Below are positions 16,827-24,542 of a stretch of 36,863 nt of DNA, piece after piece; the first letter of the stretch is position 1; each line of letters starts with the position of its first letter. Where the stretch lies: assembly GCA_031254805.1 (NCBI GenBank), contig JAIRTP010000094.1, positions 1 to 36,863 of the forward strand, written 5' to 3'. A program made the translations under genes and the position numbers. The DNA is from Bacteroidales bacterium. Lineage in GTDB: Bacteria; Bacteroidota; Bacteroidia; Bacteroidales; WRLA01. The notes beneath the pieces were generated by a model. The model was given only the letters and a program-made list of their open reading frames with translations. It was not told the origin of the DNA and did not search any database.

Positions 16827-17234
16827 ATGCGCGTTTTTAAAAGTGCAACAGCCATTTTATTAGGATGTCTTTTAAGTTTCCTTCCCGGAAGATATTCCAT
16901 TGAGGATATTTTCGAGGCGCGTTTTTCTTTATCATTTCAAGATAAATCTTCTTCCGAAGATCATGCGAACAATGATTTCCACTTTTCAGAAGTGGAATTG
17001 ATTCCGTTCGAGGCTACTACGCGTCCGGTAAACAACGTAAAAATGCCTGTCAGAACGCAAAGTGTAGATTTTTCCTTTTATAATTGCTTTAAAAATCAAT
17101 GGATCCGTTTTTCCGTCAGGTCGGAAAATCTTGTAAAACAATTTTTACATATCCACGCATACGACGTCAACTCATCTCATTTTTGTTTTCCGTGTCGTTA
17201 TCACGTTTTAGCGCTTCGGGAAATTATTATTTAG
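16827..17234 (+). CDS. Hypothetical exported protein
   Basis: A 135-residue protein I do not recognise. The N-terminus (MRVFKSATAILLGCLLSFLPG) looks like a signal peptide or a single membrane anchor. The rest is polar, with an acidic Ser/Asp/Glu patch (residues 40-50) and a C-terminal part with FCFPCRYH (CxxC). A promoter box 18 bases upstream and an ATG at the right distance support it as a real gene, but no domain is apparent. It stands alone between the retropepsin gene and another unknown gene. Confidence 0.5.
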   Translation: MRVFKSATAILLGCLLSFLPGRYSIEDIFEARFSLSFQDKSSSEDHANNDFHFSEVELIPFEATTRPVNNVKMPVRTQSVDFSFYNCFKNQWIRFSVRSENLVKQFLHIHAYDVNSSHFCFPCRYHVLALREIII

Positions 17235-17293
17235 CTTTCTATTTCTTTACAGTTTAAAAGTCTCGTTATATTTTAGTAAAACGATGATTATAA

Positions 17294-17330
17294 ATTAAAT
17301 AACTTTATAAAAGTGTTGAAGTTATTTAAT
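17294..17330. repeat. Perfect 12-bp inverted repeat in intergenic DNA
   Basis: ATTAAATAACTT (17294-17305) and AAGTTATTTAAT (17319-17330) are exact inverse complements around a 13-base spacer, 46 bases before the next ATG. It could be an operator or an RNA hairpin in the leader; it is AT-only apart from one pair and lacks a T-run right after, so a terminator is less likely. Confidence 0.55.
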
Positions 17331-17375
17331 ATTATGTATTTTATATATTAATAATCACAAAAAAATAATAAAGAA

Positions 17376-17915
17376 ATGGAACCACAAGTAAATGAAAGCA
17401 GAATAAATATAGAAAATATAGAACATATAAAATCTGTAAAAAACACCGGAATGATTGCTACGGCTATCGTTTTAATGCTCATAGGCGCTGCCGCCATGGC
17501 TTATGGATTTGCACAACAAGGTACGTCGACGTTCAATACCGTCTCATTAATAGTAGGAATTGCAATACTTATTTTGGGAGTTATTCTCGTCGCTACAAAA
17601 AGCAAAAAAATAGTGTATAAAGCTACAGGAAGCGCCGCTAAAATACGCGCTTATTATTTTAACCGCTCCGATTTAGAACACATGAGAACGTTGTTGGATC
17701 ATTCGGGATTTTCGTTGGCAAAACCGATAGAGCTTTCTTCTAACGGGAATATCAAGATGGACGTAATCGTTTCTAACGATAAACATTTTATTGCTGCGCA
17801 AATCTTTGAATATATTCCCTTTGAATATCAGGCGGCAACTAAGGCGCATGTTTATAACGACGTTCAAGCGGGAGATTTTATCGCATATTTAGAACGTTGT
17901 CCTAAAGTAAACTAA
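17376..17915 (+). CDS. Conserved-looking membrane protein of unknown function
   Basis: A 179-residue protein with a polar N-terminus, two adjacent membrane helices (about residues 25-45 and 52-73) and a soluble C-terminal domain of about 100 residues (from IVYKATGSAAKIRAYYF to AYLERCPK), probably cytoplasmic. I recognise no named family. The regular hydrophobic pattern and codon use like the neighbours support a real gene. A 12-bp inverted repeat lies in its leader and a hairpin follows its stop, so it is probably a single-gene transcript. Confidence 0.62.
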   Translation: MEPQVNESRINIENIEHIKSVKNTGMIATAIVLMLIGAAAMAYGFAQQGTSTFNTVSLIVGIAILILGVILVATKSKKIVYKATGSAAKIRAYYFNRSDLEHMRTLLDHSGFSLAKPIELSSNGNIKMDVIVSNDKHFIAAQIFEYIPFEYQAATKAHVYNDVQAGDFIAYLERCPKVN

Positions 17916-17936
17916 CAGACGCGATATAAGCTATTT

Positions 17937-17984
17937 TGCTTCGCTTTTTTATTGAAACCGATAAGAGAGCGAAGCATTCTTTTG
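17937..17984 (+). terminator. Hairpin terminator candidate between unknown gene and elbB
   Basis: TGCTTCGCT (from 17937) pairs with AGCGAAGCA (to 17976), extendable to 13 pairs with two wobbles, with a loop of about 14 bases; TTCTTTTG follows. The loop is long, so efficiency is uncertain. Confidence 0.5.
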
Positions 17985-18007
17985 TCTCCTTTTTTAGTAT
18001 AAAATCT

Positions 18008-18015
18008 TATCTTTG
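18008..18015 (+). promoter_or_regulatory. elbB promoter -7 box (TATCTTTG)
   Basis: TATCTTTG, 25 bases before the ATG at 18041; TTTG at 17981-17984 is a possible but distant -33 (spacer 23). It lies inside the longest open frame, so it fixes the start downstream. Confidence 0.6.
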
Positions 18016-18040
18016 CAACAGAACAAATATAAATAGACAA

Positions 18041-18688
18041 ATGATGAAAAGATTTGCATTGATCTTGTCGGGATGCGGCGTATACGACGGCGCTGAGATC
18101 CATGAATCGGTTTCAACGATGATCGCTATCAGAAAAGCGGGCGCAGAATATCAACTTTTTGCTCCGAACAGAGAACAGTATCACGTCGTAAATCATCTCA
18201 CGGGAGAAGAAATGGACGAAAAACGTAATGTTTTAGTGGAATCGGCGCGAATAGCGCGCGGCCAAATTAAAGATATTATTGAATTTGATCCTAAGGATTT
18301 TGACGCCATTATATTCCCGGGAGGATTTGGAGCCGCAAAAAATCTTAGCGATTATGCTTTCAAAGGAAGTTCATGTCGGGCGATTCCCGAAATAGAAAAG
18401 GCAATAAAAGATACTATTGAATCGGGCAAACCTCTTGGCGCCGAATGTATTGCTCCTGTTGTCATGGCTGCCGTTTTAAAGGGAGCAACTGTTACTATCG
18501 GAAGCGACGAAGCTACGGCAAAAGATATTGAGCAGTTAGACGGACATCATATTGTTGCGGAACATAACGGCGTTATTTACGACCGGAAATATAATCTTTA
18601 TACAACGCCTTGTTATATGGCGGCGCAGAATATCTTGGAAGTTTATGAAAGCGCAGAGGCGTTGGTAAACGCTATGATGCGCGCATGA
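18041..18688 (+). CDS. elbB: ElbB/ES1 family DJ-1/PfpI-like glyoxalase
   Basis: A 215-residue protein of the DJ-1/PfpI superfamily, ElbB branch: RFALILSGCGVYDGAEIHE at the start, DFDAIIFPGGFGAAKNL in the middle, and the nucleophile elbow GAECIAPVV with the conserved Cys. ElbB proteins show glyoxalase activity and are linked by older genetics to isoprenoid production; the in vivo role is not settled. The open frame extends 35 codons further upstream (to 17936), but that part covers the hairpin and the promoter box, so I choose the ATG at 18041 (18044 is also possible). It has its own promoter. Confidence 0.88.
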   Translation: MMKRFALILSGCGVYDGAEIHESVSTMIAIRKAGAEYQLFAPNREQYHVVNHLTGEEMDEKRNVLVESARIARGQIKDIIEFDPKDFDAIIFPGGFGAAKNLSDYAFKGSSCRAIPEIEKAIKDTIESGKPLGAECIAPVVMAAVLKGATVTIGSDEATAKDIEQLDGHHIVAEHNGVIYDRKYNLYTTPCYMAAQNILEVYESAEALVNAMMRA

Positions 18689-18757
18689 TTTATTATTTTT
18701 AAGCAGAAAAGGTAGTTATATCTTATACCGGCCATTTTTTGATATTCTTTTAAGAGA

Positions 18758-19297
18758 ATGGAAAATTTGAAATTACACAGGATTACAAATAAAGACGATC
18801 CTTATCTGAGACCATTATGGGAGTTGTATTGCAACGCTTTTCCTGAAGATGAGCGGAGAAATAAAGAAGATTTTCTCGACAGGTTGCGCTCGGATCATCG
18901 TTCTTATTACCATGTAATTCTCAAGGAAGGAACTTTTATAGGATTGATTATTCTTTGGAAATTGCGAGAGGTTTATTATCTGGAGCATTTTGCTATTGTT
19001 CCGGAAGCAAGAAGCAACGGTATCGGCGGAAAAGTTTTGAGGAATATTATGGAAAAAGGTTTTACGCCAATGATAGGCGAAGTAGAGCCGCCTGTAGACG
19101 ACATTGCGCGACGACGCATAGAATTTTATCGCAGGGCGGGATTTGAGTTGTACGATATGGAATATATGCAACCGCCGTACAGCAAAGATAAAAATTCTTT
19201 GAAAATGAGAGTGATAGGTCGTAATTTTGATCAAGCTAAACTTCTCGAAACAATCAGAGAGCTAAAAGAAGTTGTATATCAATATTTTGATGAATAG
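18758..19297 (+). CDS. GNAT family N-acetyltransferase
   Basis: A 179-residue acetyltransferase-fold protein. The core beta-strand pair (FIGLIILWKL, YYLEHFAIVPEAR) leads into the acetyl-CoA loop RSNGIGGKVL, the motif-A pyrophosphate binder, followed by FYRRAGFELYDME, the motif-B helix typical of GNAT proteins. A variable C-terminal helix ends the protein. The substrate is unknown. The gene starts 69 bases after elbB without an obvious promoter box and could share its transcript. A weak AT hairpin follows at 19321-19339. Confidence 0.82.
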   Translation: MENLKLHRITNKDDPYLRPLWELYCNAFPEDERRNKEDFLDRLRSDHRSYYHVILKEGTFIGLIILWKLREVYYLEHFAIVPEARSNGIGGKVLRNIMEKGFTPMIGEVEPPVDDIARRRIEFYRRAGFELYDMEYMQPPYSKDKNSLKMRVIGRNFDQAKLLETIRELKEVVYQYFDE

Positions 19298-19429
19298 TTA
19301 TTGTATGAAGTAGAACTATATCAAAACAAAAAGTTTTGAACTAAGAGGGGCAAAATTCCATTAGTAAATGCAATTTTTTAGGAGGTATAAAAAGGGATTT
19401 TTTGTCGAAAGGGAAGAGAAAAAAAATTA

Positions 19430-19437
19430 TATCTTTG
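19430..19437 (+). promoter_or_regulatory. Promoter -7 box (TATCTTTG) before the VOC gene
   Basis: TATCTTTG, 63 bases before the ATG at 19501. The leader contains a tiny ORF (19458-19490, ten codons plus stop) of uncertain meaning. Confidence 0.55.
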
Positions 19438-19500
19438 CTGGAAAATATAATTGACAATGAATAAACTTGAAAAGTTCTGGCGCATATAAGAGATCATATT

Positions 19501-19974
19501 ATGAATAGAAAAATTTTAATCAGTTTAATACTTATAGCAACTTTTAGTCTTGGATTTGCATTCAAAACAATCATAATAAATAATAATGCTAATATGAAAA
19601 AAGTAACAGGAATAGGCGGCATTTTCTTTAAGTGCAAAGACCCTGAAAAAATGACCGAATGGTATCAAAAACATTTAGGTTTGGAAACAAACGCTTACGG
19701 TGCAATTTTTGAATGGTATGAAGACGGCGAAAGAACAAAAAAGGCGCGAACGCAATGGACGCCTTTTCCGGAAGACGCCCAATATTTTGGTTCACCCCAG
19801 CAAGATTATATGATTAATTACCGTGTTGAAAATTTGGAAAATCTGGTAGAAGAACTGAAAAAAGAAGGAGTAACTATTGTAGACAGTATCGAAACATTTT
19901 ATTACGGGAAATTCGTTCATATTCTCGATGCGGAAGGAAATAAAGTCGAATTGTGGGAAGCTGTCGACGAATAG
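19501..19974 (+). CDS. VOC (glyoxalase/bleomycin-resistance) fold protein with N-terminal hydrophobic leader
   Basis: A 157-residue protein whose part from about residue 32 is one VOC module: VTGIGGIFFKCKDPEKMTEWYQKHLGL at the start, a middle MINYRVENLENLVEELKKEGV and an end FVHILDAEGNKVELWE. The final Glu and the GNKVELWE end are standard metal-site and closing features. A hydrophobic stretch (residues 4-20) followed by a polar segment suggests a signal peptide, unusual for this family; a second ATG at 19594 (MKKVTGIGG) would give the plain cytoplasmic VOC protein and could be the true start. The function could be glyoxalase, thiol transferase or binding only. Confidence 0.75.
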   Translation: MNRKILISLILIATFSLGFAFKTIIINNNANMKKVTGIGGIFFKCKDPEKMTEWYQKHLGLETNAYGAIFEWYEDGERTKKARTQWTPFPEDAQYFGSPQQDYMINYRVENLENLVEELKKEGVTIVDSIETFYYGKFVHILDAEGNKVELWEAVDE

Positions 19975-19975
19975 C

Positions 19976-19989
19976 ATCTGCCGGCAGAT
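19976..19989. promoter_or_regulatory. Perfect 14-bp palindrome upstream of alkD-like gene
   Basis: ATCTGCCGGCAGAT is identical to its reverse complement and lies 10 bases before the TTG (-33 candidate) of the next promoter. It is GC-rich in an AT-rich context; the size and position suit a repressor operator, but this is inference. Confidence 0.4.
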
Positions 19990-19999
19990 AACATTGCGG

Positions 20000-20031
20000 T
20001 TGGCAAAATGGCGAGATGAGCTGTAATTTTG
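20000..20031 (+). promoter_or_regulatory. Promoter of alkD-like gene (TTG, 21-base spacer, TAATTTTG)
   Basis: TTG at 20000-20002 and TAATTTTG at 20024-20031 match the Bacteroidota pattern. The ATG at 20038 follows the -7 box by only six bases, so the mRNA may be leaderless or nearly so. Confidence 0.55.
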
Positions 20032-20037
20032 TACCGT

Positions 20038-20841
20038 ATGACAGAATTCAAAAGAAAAGGAGCCAAATCAATAAAGGATATTCCAAAAGATATTTTGGAA
20101 CAGTTGAATCGCGGCGAAATAGAGACGGTAAACCTAATGGAATGGCTTGCCATTGACCGGAAAGTATTACTTGAAAACCTGTTGGCGCAACACGGCAGGA
20201 AAAAATACCTGAAACCGGTCTTAGAGCAAATCGACAGGCTGGAAAAGCAAACTGCAATTACCGTAAGCATGGCTGTTGTAACAGGGCTTTCAGAGCAAAT
20301 AACAATTTATAAAGACCGCGAATTTTTGCGAACAATTTCAACGCACAAATCAGATTTAGTCCGCTGTTTTGCAGCTTGTGTTGTCGGAAAAAACGCCGCA
20401 TTGGACATTAGGCAAACGCTTCTGGGAATAAAACCGTTTGCCGCAGACCCTCATTTTAATGTTAGAGAATGTGCGTGGAGTATTGTAAGACAAAAGATTA
20501 TAGAAAATCTGGGAGAAAGTATAAATATTTTGTCAGAGTGGGCGGTAAGCGAAGATGAAAACATAAGACGCTTTGCGAGCGAGGCGACAAGACCCCGCGG
20601 CGTTTCCAGCGAACACATCAAAGAATTGAAACAAAATCCTGAATGGGCTTTATCAATTATAGAGCCGTTAAAATCGGATAAATCTAAGTACGTTCAGGAT
20701 AGCGTCGGGAATTGGCTGAATGATGCGAGCAAGACGCAACCGGACTTTGTAAAAGAACTTTGCAAGCGTTGGGAAAAAGAAAGCGACACGAAAGAAACCA
20801 GATATATTATCAAGAAAGCATTAAGAACGATTGATAAATAG
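20038..20841 (+). CDS. AlkD-like DNA alkylation repair / HEAT-repeat protein
   Basis: A 267-residue all-helical protein built of repeated HEAT-like units. The C-terminal half shows the AlkD-type pattern: FNVRECAWSIVR, then WAVSEDENIRRFASEATRPRG, then VQDSVGNWLNDASKTQPDFVKELCKRWEKES and TRYIIKKALRTI. AlkD glycosylases remove bulky alkylated bases, using aromatic and acidic residues in these helices; the RRFASEATRPRG segment is well conserved in that family. The TTG at 20029 extends the frame by three codons but overlaps the -7 box, so the ATG at 20038 is chosen. Codon use is less rich in CG-containing codons than the flanking housekeeping genes. Confidence 0.8.
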   Translation: MTEFKRKGAKSIKDIPKDILEQLNRGEIETVNLMEWLAIDRKVLLENLLAQHGRKKYLKPVLEQIDRLEKQTAITVSMAVVTGLSEQITIYKDREFLRTISTHKSDLVRCFAACVVGKNAALDIRQTLLGIKPFAADPHFNVRECAWSIVRQKIIENLGESINILSEWAVSEDENIRRFASEATRPRGVSSEHIKELKQNPEWALSIIEPLKSDKSKYVQDSVGNWLNDASKTQPDFVKELCKRWEKESDTKETRYIIKKALRTIDK

Positions 20842-21088
20842 GCGCAAACGTCCAATTTACGACCTTTCGCATATATTATCTGAACACAAAGCTATACTGA
20901 CCCTCAATGCCAAGTATTCGTCAAAAGACATTATCGAATTTGTCAGGTCAATACACAAAGTTCAATCGTCGGGGGAACATGGAATTTTTCCGGAACAACA
21001 GAGAAAATTGATGAACGCTGAGATCCGTTTTACGCTAATAAAATGGCAATTTGTTCTTCTTCGTTCTGGATTTTTCGCGTTCTTATAA
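20831..21088 (+). CDS. Doubtful small ORF or gene remnant
   Basis: An 85-codon frame overlapping the alkD-like stop by 11 bases. It has only a TTG start at its beginning; the first ATG (21011) would leave 25 residues. The segment YDLSHILSEHKAILTLNAKYSSKDIIEFV looks protein-like and amphipathic, while the end is hydrophobic. I recognise no family. It could be a gene fragment after a deletion, a translationally coupled small protein or chance. Confidence 0.25.
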   Translation: MINRRKRPIYDLSHILSEHKAILTLNAKYSSKDIIEFVRSIHKVQSSGEHGIFPEQQRKLMNAEIRFTLIKWQFVLLRSGFFAFL

Positions 21089-21104
21089 ACTTTATGATTT
21101 TCGA

Positions 21105-21809
21105 TCAATTTTGTTGCGTTTCTAGAAAATAATTCCATAACGAATCTTTCGGAGTCGGAGCGCTGACTGTAAGTAATTCTTTCTTAATGGGATGAATAAA
21201 AGATACGCTTCGTGCGTGGAGGCTGATGGATCCGTCTTTGTTTGAAGTTGGGAACCCGTATTTCATATCTCCCTTTATCGGCGTTCCGTTATGCGCCAGT
21301 TGCGCTCTGATTTGGTGATGTCTTCCTGTATGCAGGGCTATTTCCAAAAGATAATATCTGTCGCCACGGGCTAATAATTTATAGGACAATTTGGCCTCTT
21401 TTGCCCCCTGAACGCCGGGTTTTACAATATAGGATTTGTTTTGGGTTTCATTCTTCTTTAGAAAATCATGTAATGTATTCTGTTCAGGATCAGGTTTTTG
21501 AGCCGTGATTGCCCAATAGGTCTTTTGCAGTTCGTTGTTTCGTAATAATTCATTCATGCGGGACAGCGCTTTGGAAGTTTTAGCAAAAATAACTACGCCG
21601 CTCACAGGCCGATCTAACCGATGCACAACGCCTAAAAAAACTTCTCCCGGTTTATTGTATTTGACCTTGAGATAAGACTTAACGACTTCGCTCAATGGTT
21701 CGTCGTCGGTTTTATCTCCTTGTACAATATCGGAAGAAGATTTATTTATAATGATAAGATGATTGTCTTCGTAGAGAATTTTACTTTCTATGGAGCGATC
21801 ATCTTTCAT
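21105..21809 (-). CDS. RluA-family RNA pseudouridine synthase
   Basis: A 234-residue pseudouridine synthase of the RluA family. The catalytic motif VVHRLDRPVSGVVIF (Asp of HRLDR) is intact, as are ILYEDNHLIIINKSS at the start and LHTGRHHQIRAQLAHNGTPIKGD in the second half. It has no N-terminal S4 domain, so it resembles the short RluA/RluC-type enzymes; the target uridine (rRNA or tRNA) is unknown. The frame is open four codons further to a TTG at 21821, but the ATG at 21809 is preferred. It lies 12 bases after the panB stop and is probably co-transcribed with it. Confidence 0.9.
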   Translation of the reverse strand: MKDDRSIESKILYEDNHLIIINKSSSDIVQGDKTDDEPLSEVVKSYLKVKYNKPGEVFLGVVHRLDRPVSGVVIFAKTSKALSRMNELLRNNELQKTYWAITAQKPDPEQNTLHDFLKKNETQNKSYIVKPGVQGAKEAKLSYKLLARGDRYYLLEIALHTGRHHQIRAQLAHNGTPIKGDMKYGFPTSNKDGSISLHARSVSFIHPIKKELLTVSAPTPKDSLWNYFLETQQN

Positions 21810-21821
21810 GCGCTGTCGCAA

Positions 21822-22643
21822 TTAATATTGTTCTTGCTCGTTAGGAAAATCTTCGCTTCGCACATCTTTGATATAATCCTGTACGGCTCCTTTTATCTCT
21901 TCAAACAGATTGAGATAACGACGTAAAAAACGCGGAGAGAAATCTTGCGAAATGCCTAACATGTCGTGCAAAACCAACACTTGTCCATCCACTTCTCCTC
22001 CCGCTCCTATTCCGATGGTTGGGATAGAGACGCTATTGGTTACTTGTCCGGCCAATTTTGCGGGAATTTTTTCCAAAACAATCCCAAAACAGCCTGTTTC
22101 ATCCAATAATTTAGCATTTGCGATAAGTTTTGCCGCCTCTTTCTCTTCTTTAGCGCGAACGGTATATGTTCCGAATTTATTAATAGATTGCGGAGTAAGT
22201 CCCAAATGGCCCATAACGGGGATTCCGGCCGATAATATGCGTTCAACTGATTCGACAATCTCTTTTCCTCCTTCAATCTTTATAGCATTGGCTCCTGATT
22301 CTTTCATGATACGAATGGCAGAATGCAAGGCTTCCTTTGAATTGCCCTGATAAGTTCCAAACGGAAGATCGACCACCACTAATGCGCGTTTTACAGCGCG
22401 TACGACCGAACTTGCATGATAGATCATCTCGTTCAATGTTATAGGTAAAGTTGTTTCATAACCCGCCATTACATTGGCGGCCGAATCGCCTACCAAAATC
22501 ACATCTACGCCCGCTTCGTCTAATATTTTCGCCGTAGAATAATCGTACGCCGTCAATATAGCGATCTTTTCTCCTTTATTCTTCATCTCTTGAAGAATAT
22601 AAGTCGTTATTTTTCTGTAATTAAATTCTTTATGCGTCGACAT
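21822..22643 (-). CDS. panB: 3-methyl-2-oxobutanoate hydroxymethyltransferase
   Basis: A 273-residue protein matching PanB along its length: [41 protein letters not shown] (metal- and substrate-binding start), [28 protein letters not shown] and [17 protein letters not shown]. PanB adds a hydroxymethyl group from methylene-tetrahydrofolate to ketoisovalerate, the first committed step of pantothenate and CoA synthesis. No panC or panD is in the window. A promoter box on the minus strand (22663-22670) precedes it by 19 bases, and the pseudouridine synthase gene follows by 12 bases. Confidence 0.96.
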   Translation of the reverse strand: MSTHKEFNYRKITTYILQEMKNKGEKIAILTAYDYSTAKILDEAGVDVILVGDSAANVMAGYETTLPITLNEMIYHASSVVRAVKRALVVVDLPFGTYQGNSKEALHSAIRIMKESGANAIKIEGGKEIVESVERILSAGIPVMGHLGLTPQSINKFGTYTVRAKEEKEAAKLIANAKLLDETGCFGIVLEKIPAKLAGQVTNSVSIPTIGIGAGGEVDGQVLVLHDMLGISQDFSPRFLRRYLNLFEEIKGAVQDYIKDVRSEDFPNEQEQY

Positions 22644-22662
22644 AAAAATTGTATCAATTCAG

Positions 22663-22670
22663 CAAAGGTA
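22663..22670 (-). promoter_or_regulatory. panB promoter -7 box (TACCTTTG on minus strand)
   Basis: On the minus strand TACCTTTG is 19 bases before the panB ATG. No clear -33 element. Confidence 0.52.
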
Positions 22671-22791
22671 TAAAAATAGTTGTTATATGGATGAAAAATA
22701 GCGTCAAGTTTATTTTTTGATGGAGGCGATCTCTTTTTTATATTGATAATTAATGTAAAACACTTTATTATTTAACGTGGAACAATAAAAC

Positions 22792-22799
22792 TATATTTG
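22792..22799 (+). promoter_or_regulatory. Possible distal promoter -7 box (TATATTTG) for the SpmA/B gene
   Basis: TATATTTG, 82 bases before the ATG at 22882; it may act together with or instead of the box at 22855. Confidence 0.35.
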
Positions 22800-22854
22800 T
22801 AAGTTGGATCGGCCATTATTTAAACTTCAAATAATAACAGACTTCTTTTTTTAC

Positions 22855-22862
22855 TACCTTTG
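22855..22862 (+). promoter_or_regulatory. Promoter -7 box (TACCTTTG) for the SpmA/B gene
   Basis: TACCTTTG, 19 bases before the ATG at 22882. It lies inside the longest open frame (from 22804), which supports the later start. Confidence 0.52.
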
Positions 22863-22881
22863 TCCGTTGAATAATATTGCT

Positions 22882-24114
22882 ATGGTTCTCAATTATATTT
22901 GGATTGCTTTCTTTTTGGTTGCTTTTATCGTCGCATTGGTAAAGTTGATATTTTTTGGAGATGCGGAAGTATTTCCTGCAATTATCAACAATACTTTTGA
23001 GACGGCAAAAACGGGCTTTGAATTATCTTTGGGGCTGACCGGCGTAATGACTTTATGGCTTGGCATTATGAATGTCGGCGAAAAAGGGGGCATGGTACAA
23101 AAACTTTCAAAGGTTGTTTCTCCGCTTTTTTCAAAACTTTTTCCTGAAATTCCGAAACATCATCCCGCCAACGGCTCGATATTAATGAATATTTGCGCCA
23201 ATATGTTAGGTCTTGACAACGCGGCAACGCCGTTGGGATTGAAAGCTATGACGGAATTGCAAGAATTGAACCCTGACAAGATCCGCGCGTCAAATGCGCA
23301 GATCATGTTTTTGGTTCTAAATACCTCCGGACTGACTATTATTCCGATCAGCGTTATGGTATATCGATCATTGTGCGGAGCGGCTAATCCCACCGACGTT
23401 TTTCTGCCCATATTGTTATCTTCTTTTTTCTCGACGTTAGTTGGAATTATTGCTGTTTCTATTGTTCAAAAAATCAATCTTTTAAATAAGACCATACTGC
23501 TCTATTTGGGCGGCGTTTCGCTTCTTATTGCGGCAATTATTTGGTTTTTTATATCGCTTTCGCAAGAACAATCCGAGATATATTCAACGGTTGCTGCAAA
23601 CATTCTGCTTTTTTCGGTGATCATTCTTTTTATTGTCATGGCTATTAGAAAGAAAATCAACGTATACGACGCATTTATAGAGGGCGCAAAAGAAGGTTTC
23701 ACGGTGGCCGTCAAGATTATTCCTTTTTTGGTTGCGATTCTTGTCGGGATCGGCGTTTTTCGCGTGTCGGGAGCAATGGATTTTCTCATCAACGGTATTG
23801 CGTGGATATTCGATAAAATGGGGGTTAATACGGATTTTGTTCCCGCGCTTCCTGTTGCATTGATGAAACCTCTGAGCGGATCGGGAGCAAGAGGATTAAT
23901 GGTGGACGCTATGACCGCTTATGGAGCGGATTCATTTGTCGGCAGATTATCTTGCATGTTCCAAGGAGCGACAGATACTACATTTTATATTATTGCAGTT
24001 TATTTCGGTTCGGTTGGAATTCGTCAAACGCGTCATGCGATAGGATGCGGATTGATTGCCGATTTAGCGGGCGTCATTGCGGCAATTTTCTTTGCTTATT
24101 TATTCTTTTATTAA
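22882..24114 (+). CDS. Nucleoside-recognition/SpmA-SpmB fusion membrane protein
   Basis: A 410-residue polytopic membrane protein with about nine or ten helices. The first half carries the SpmA-like Gate motif (GFELSLGLTGVMTLWLGIMNVGEKGG, then MNICANMLGLDNAATPLGLKAM), the second the SpmB-like part (GVFRVSGAMDFLI, LPVALMKPLSGSGARGLMVDAM, FQGATDTTFYIIAVYFG). Spore formers encode SpmA and SpmB separately; Bacteroidota, which do not sporulate, carry this fused form, and its transport substrate is unknown. The frame opens 26 codons earlier at 22804, but the -7 box at 22855-22862 lies in that part, so I take the ATG at 22882. The RseC-like gene follows by eight bases. Confidence 0.85.
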   Translation: MVLNYIWIAFFLVAFIVALVKLIFFGDAEVFPAIINNTFETAKTGFELSLGLTGVMTLWLGIMNVGEKGGMVQKLSKVVSPLFSKLFPEIPKHHPANGSILMNICANMLGLDNAATPLGLKAMTELQELNPDKIRASNAQIMFLVLNTSGLTIIPISVMVYRSLCGAANPTDVFLPILLSSFFSTLVGIIAVSIVQKINLLNKTILLYLGGVSLLIAAIIWFFISLSQEQSEIYSTVAANILLFSVIILFIVMAIRKKINVYDAFIEGAKEGFTVAVKIIPFLVAILVGIGVFRVSGAMDFLINGIAWIFDKMGVNTDFVPALPVALMKPLSGSGARGLMVDAMTAYGADSFVGRLSCMFQGATDTTFYIIAVYFGSVGIRQTRHAIGCGLIADLAGVIAAIFFAYLFFY

Positions 24115-24122
24115 AATGCGAT

Positions 24123-24542
24123 ATGCCGAAAAACAGAGTTGAAATACGCCATAAGGGAGTCATTAGAGAGATAACGGAGACGTCGTACAGGATAAGCGTC
24201 GAACGTCAAGCGGCATGCCAAGGTTGCGCCGCTAAAAAATTTTGTAATTTATCCGATGATGACAATGAATTATTACGTATTAAGAGATATCCGCGCCAAT
24301 CTTATAATATCAATGATGAAGTCACGGTTTTGATGAGTGAAGAAATGGGAAGAACGGCCGTATTGCTGGGATATTTTCTGCCTTTTGTTGTTTTAATTTC
24401 AGGTATTATTATTCCTGTTCTATTAAATGTTTCACAAGGAATATCCGGAGTGATCGGATTGTCGGCGGTTGTCGCTTATTATCTTGTTTTATCGCTTTTT
24501 CGAAAGAGGCTAAATAAAAAATTTGTTTTCAGGATTGAGTAA
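24123..24542 (+). CDS. RseC/SoxR-reducing-system family protein
   Basis: A 139-residue protein with a soluble N-terminal domain bearing Cys32, Cys35 and Cys41 (ACQGCAAKKFCN) and two membrane helices (about 78-98 and 105-125). This cysteine pattern followed by a helical hairpin is the RseC/MucC family, which acts with the Rnf or SoxR-reducing complex. In many Bacteroidota it heads the rnfBCDGEA operon, but here a 302-base gap and a porW-like gene follow, and no rnf gene is visible. It follows the SpmA/B gene by eight bases. The longer open frame from 23952 overlaps that gene and is not used. Confidence 0.8.
   Translation: MPKNRVEIRHKGVIREITETSYRISVERQAACQGCAAKKFCNLSDDDNELLRIKRYPRQSYNINDEVTVLMSEEMGRTAVLLGYFLPFVVLISGIIIPVLLNVSQGISGVIGLSAVVAYYLVLSLFRKRLNKKFVFRIE

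Noticed and set aside
18815-19234. A 139-codon minus-strand frame opposite the GNAT gene
   Set aside because: The GNAT motifs are on the plus strand; the antisense translation is compositionally odd and unrecognisable.
19321-19339. TCAAAAC / GTTTTGA hairpin after the GNAT gene
   Set aside because: The stem is short and almost all A-T, with no T-run after it, so I do not call a terminator.
19380-19385. AGGAGG resembling a Shine-Dalgarno sequence
   Set aside because: No start codon lies at a suitable distance, and this genome shows no general use of such sites.
19458-19490. Ten-codon ORF in the leader of the VOC gene, as a possible leader peptide
   Set aside because: It has no run of regulatory codons and no alternative hairpins visible; chance is more likely.
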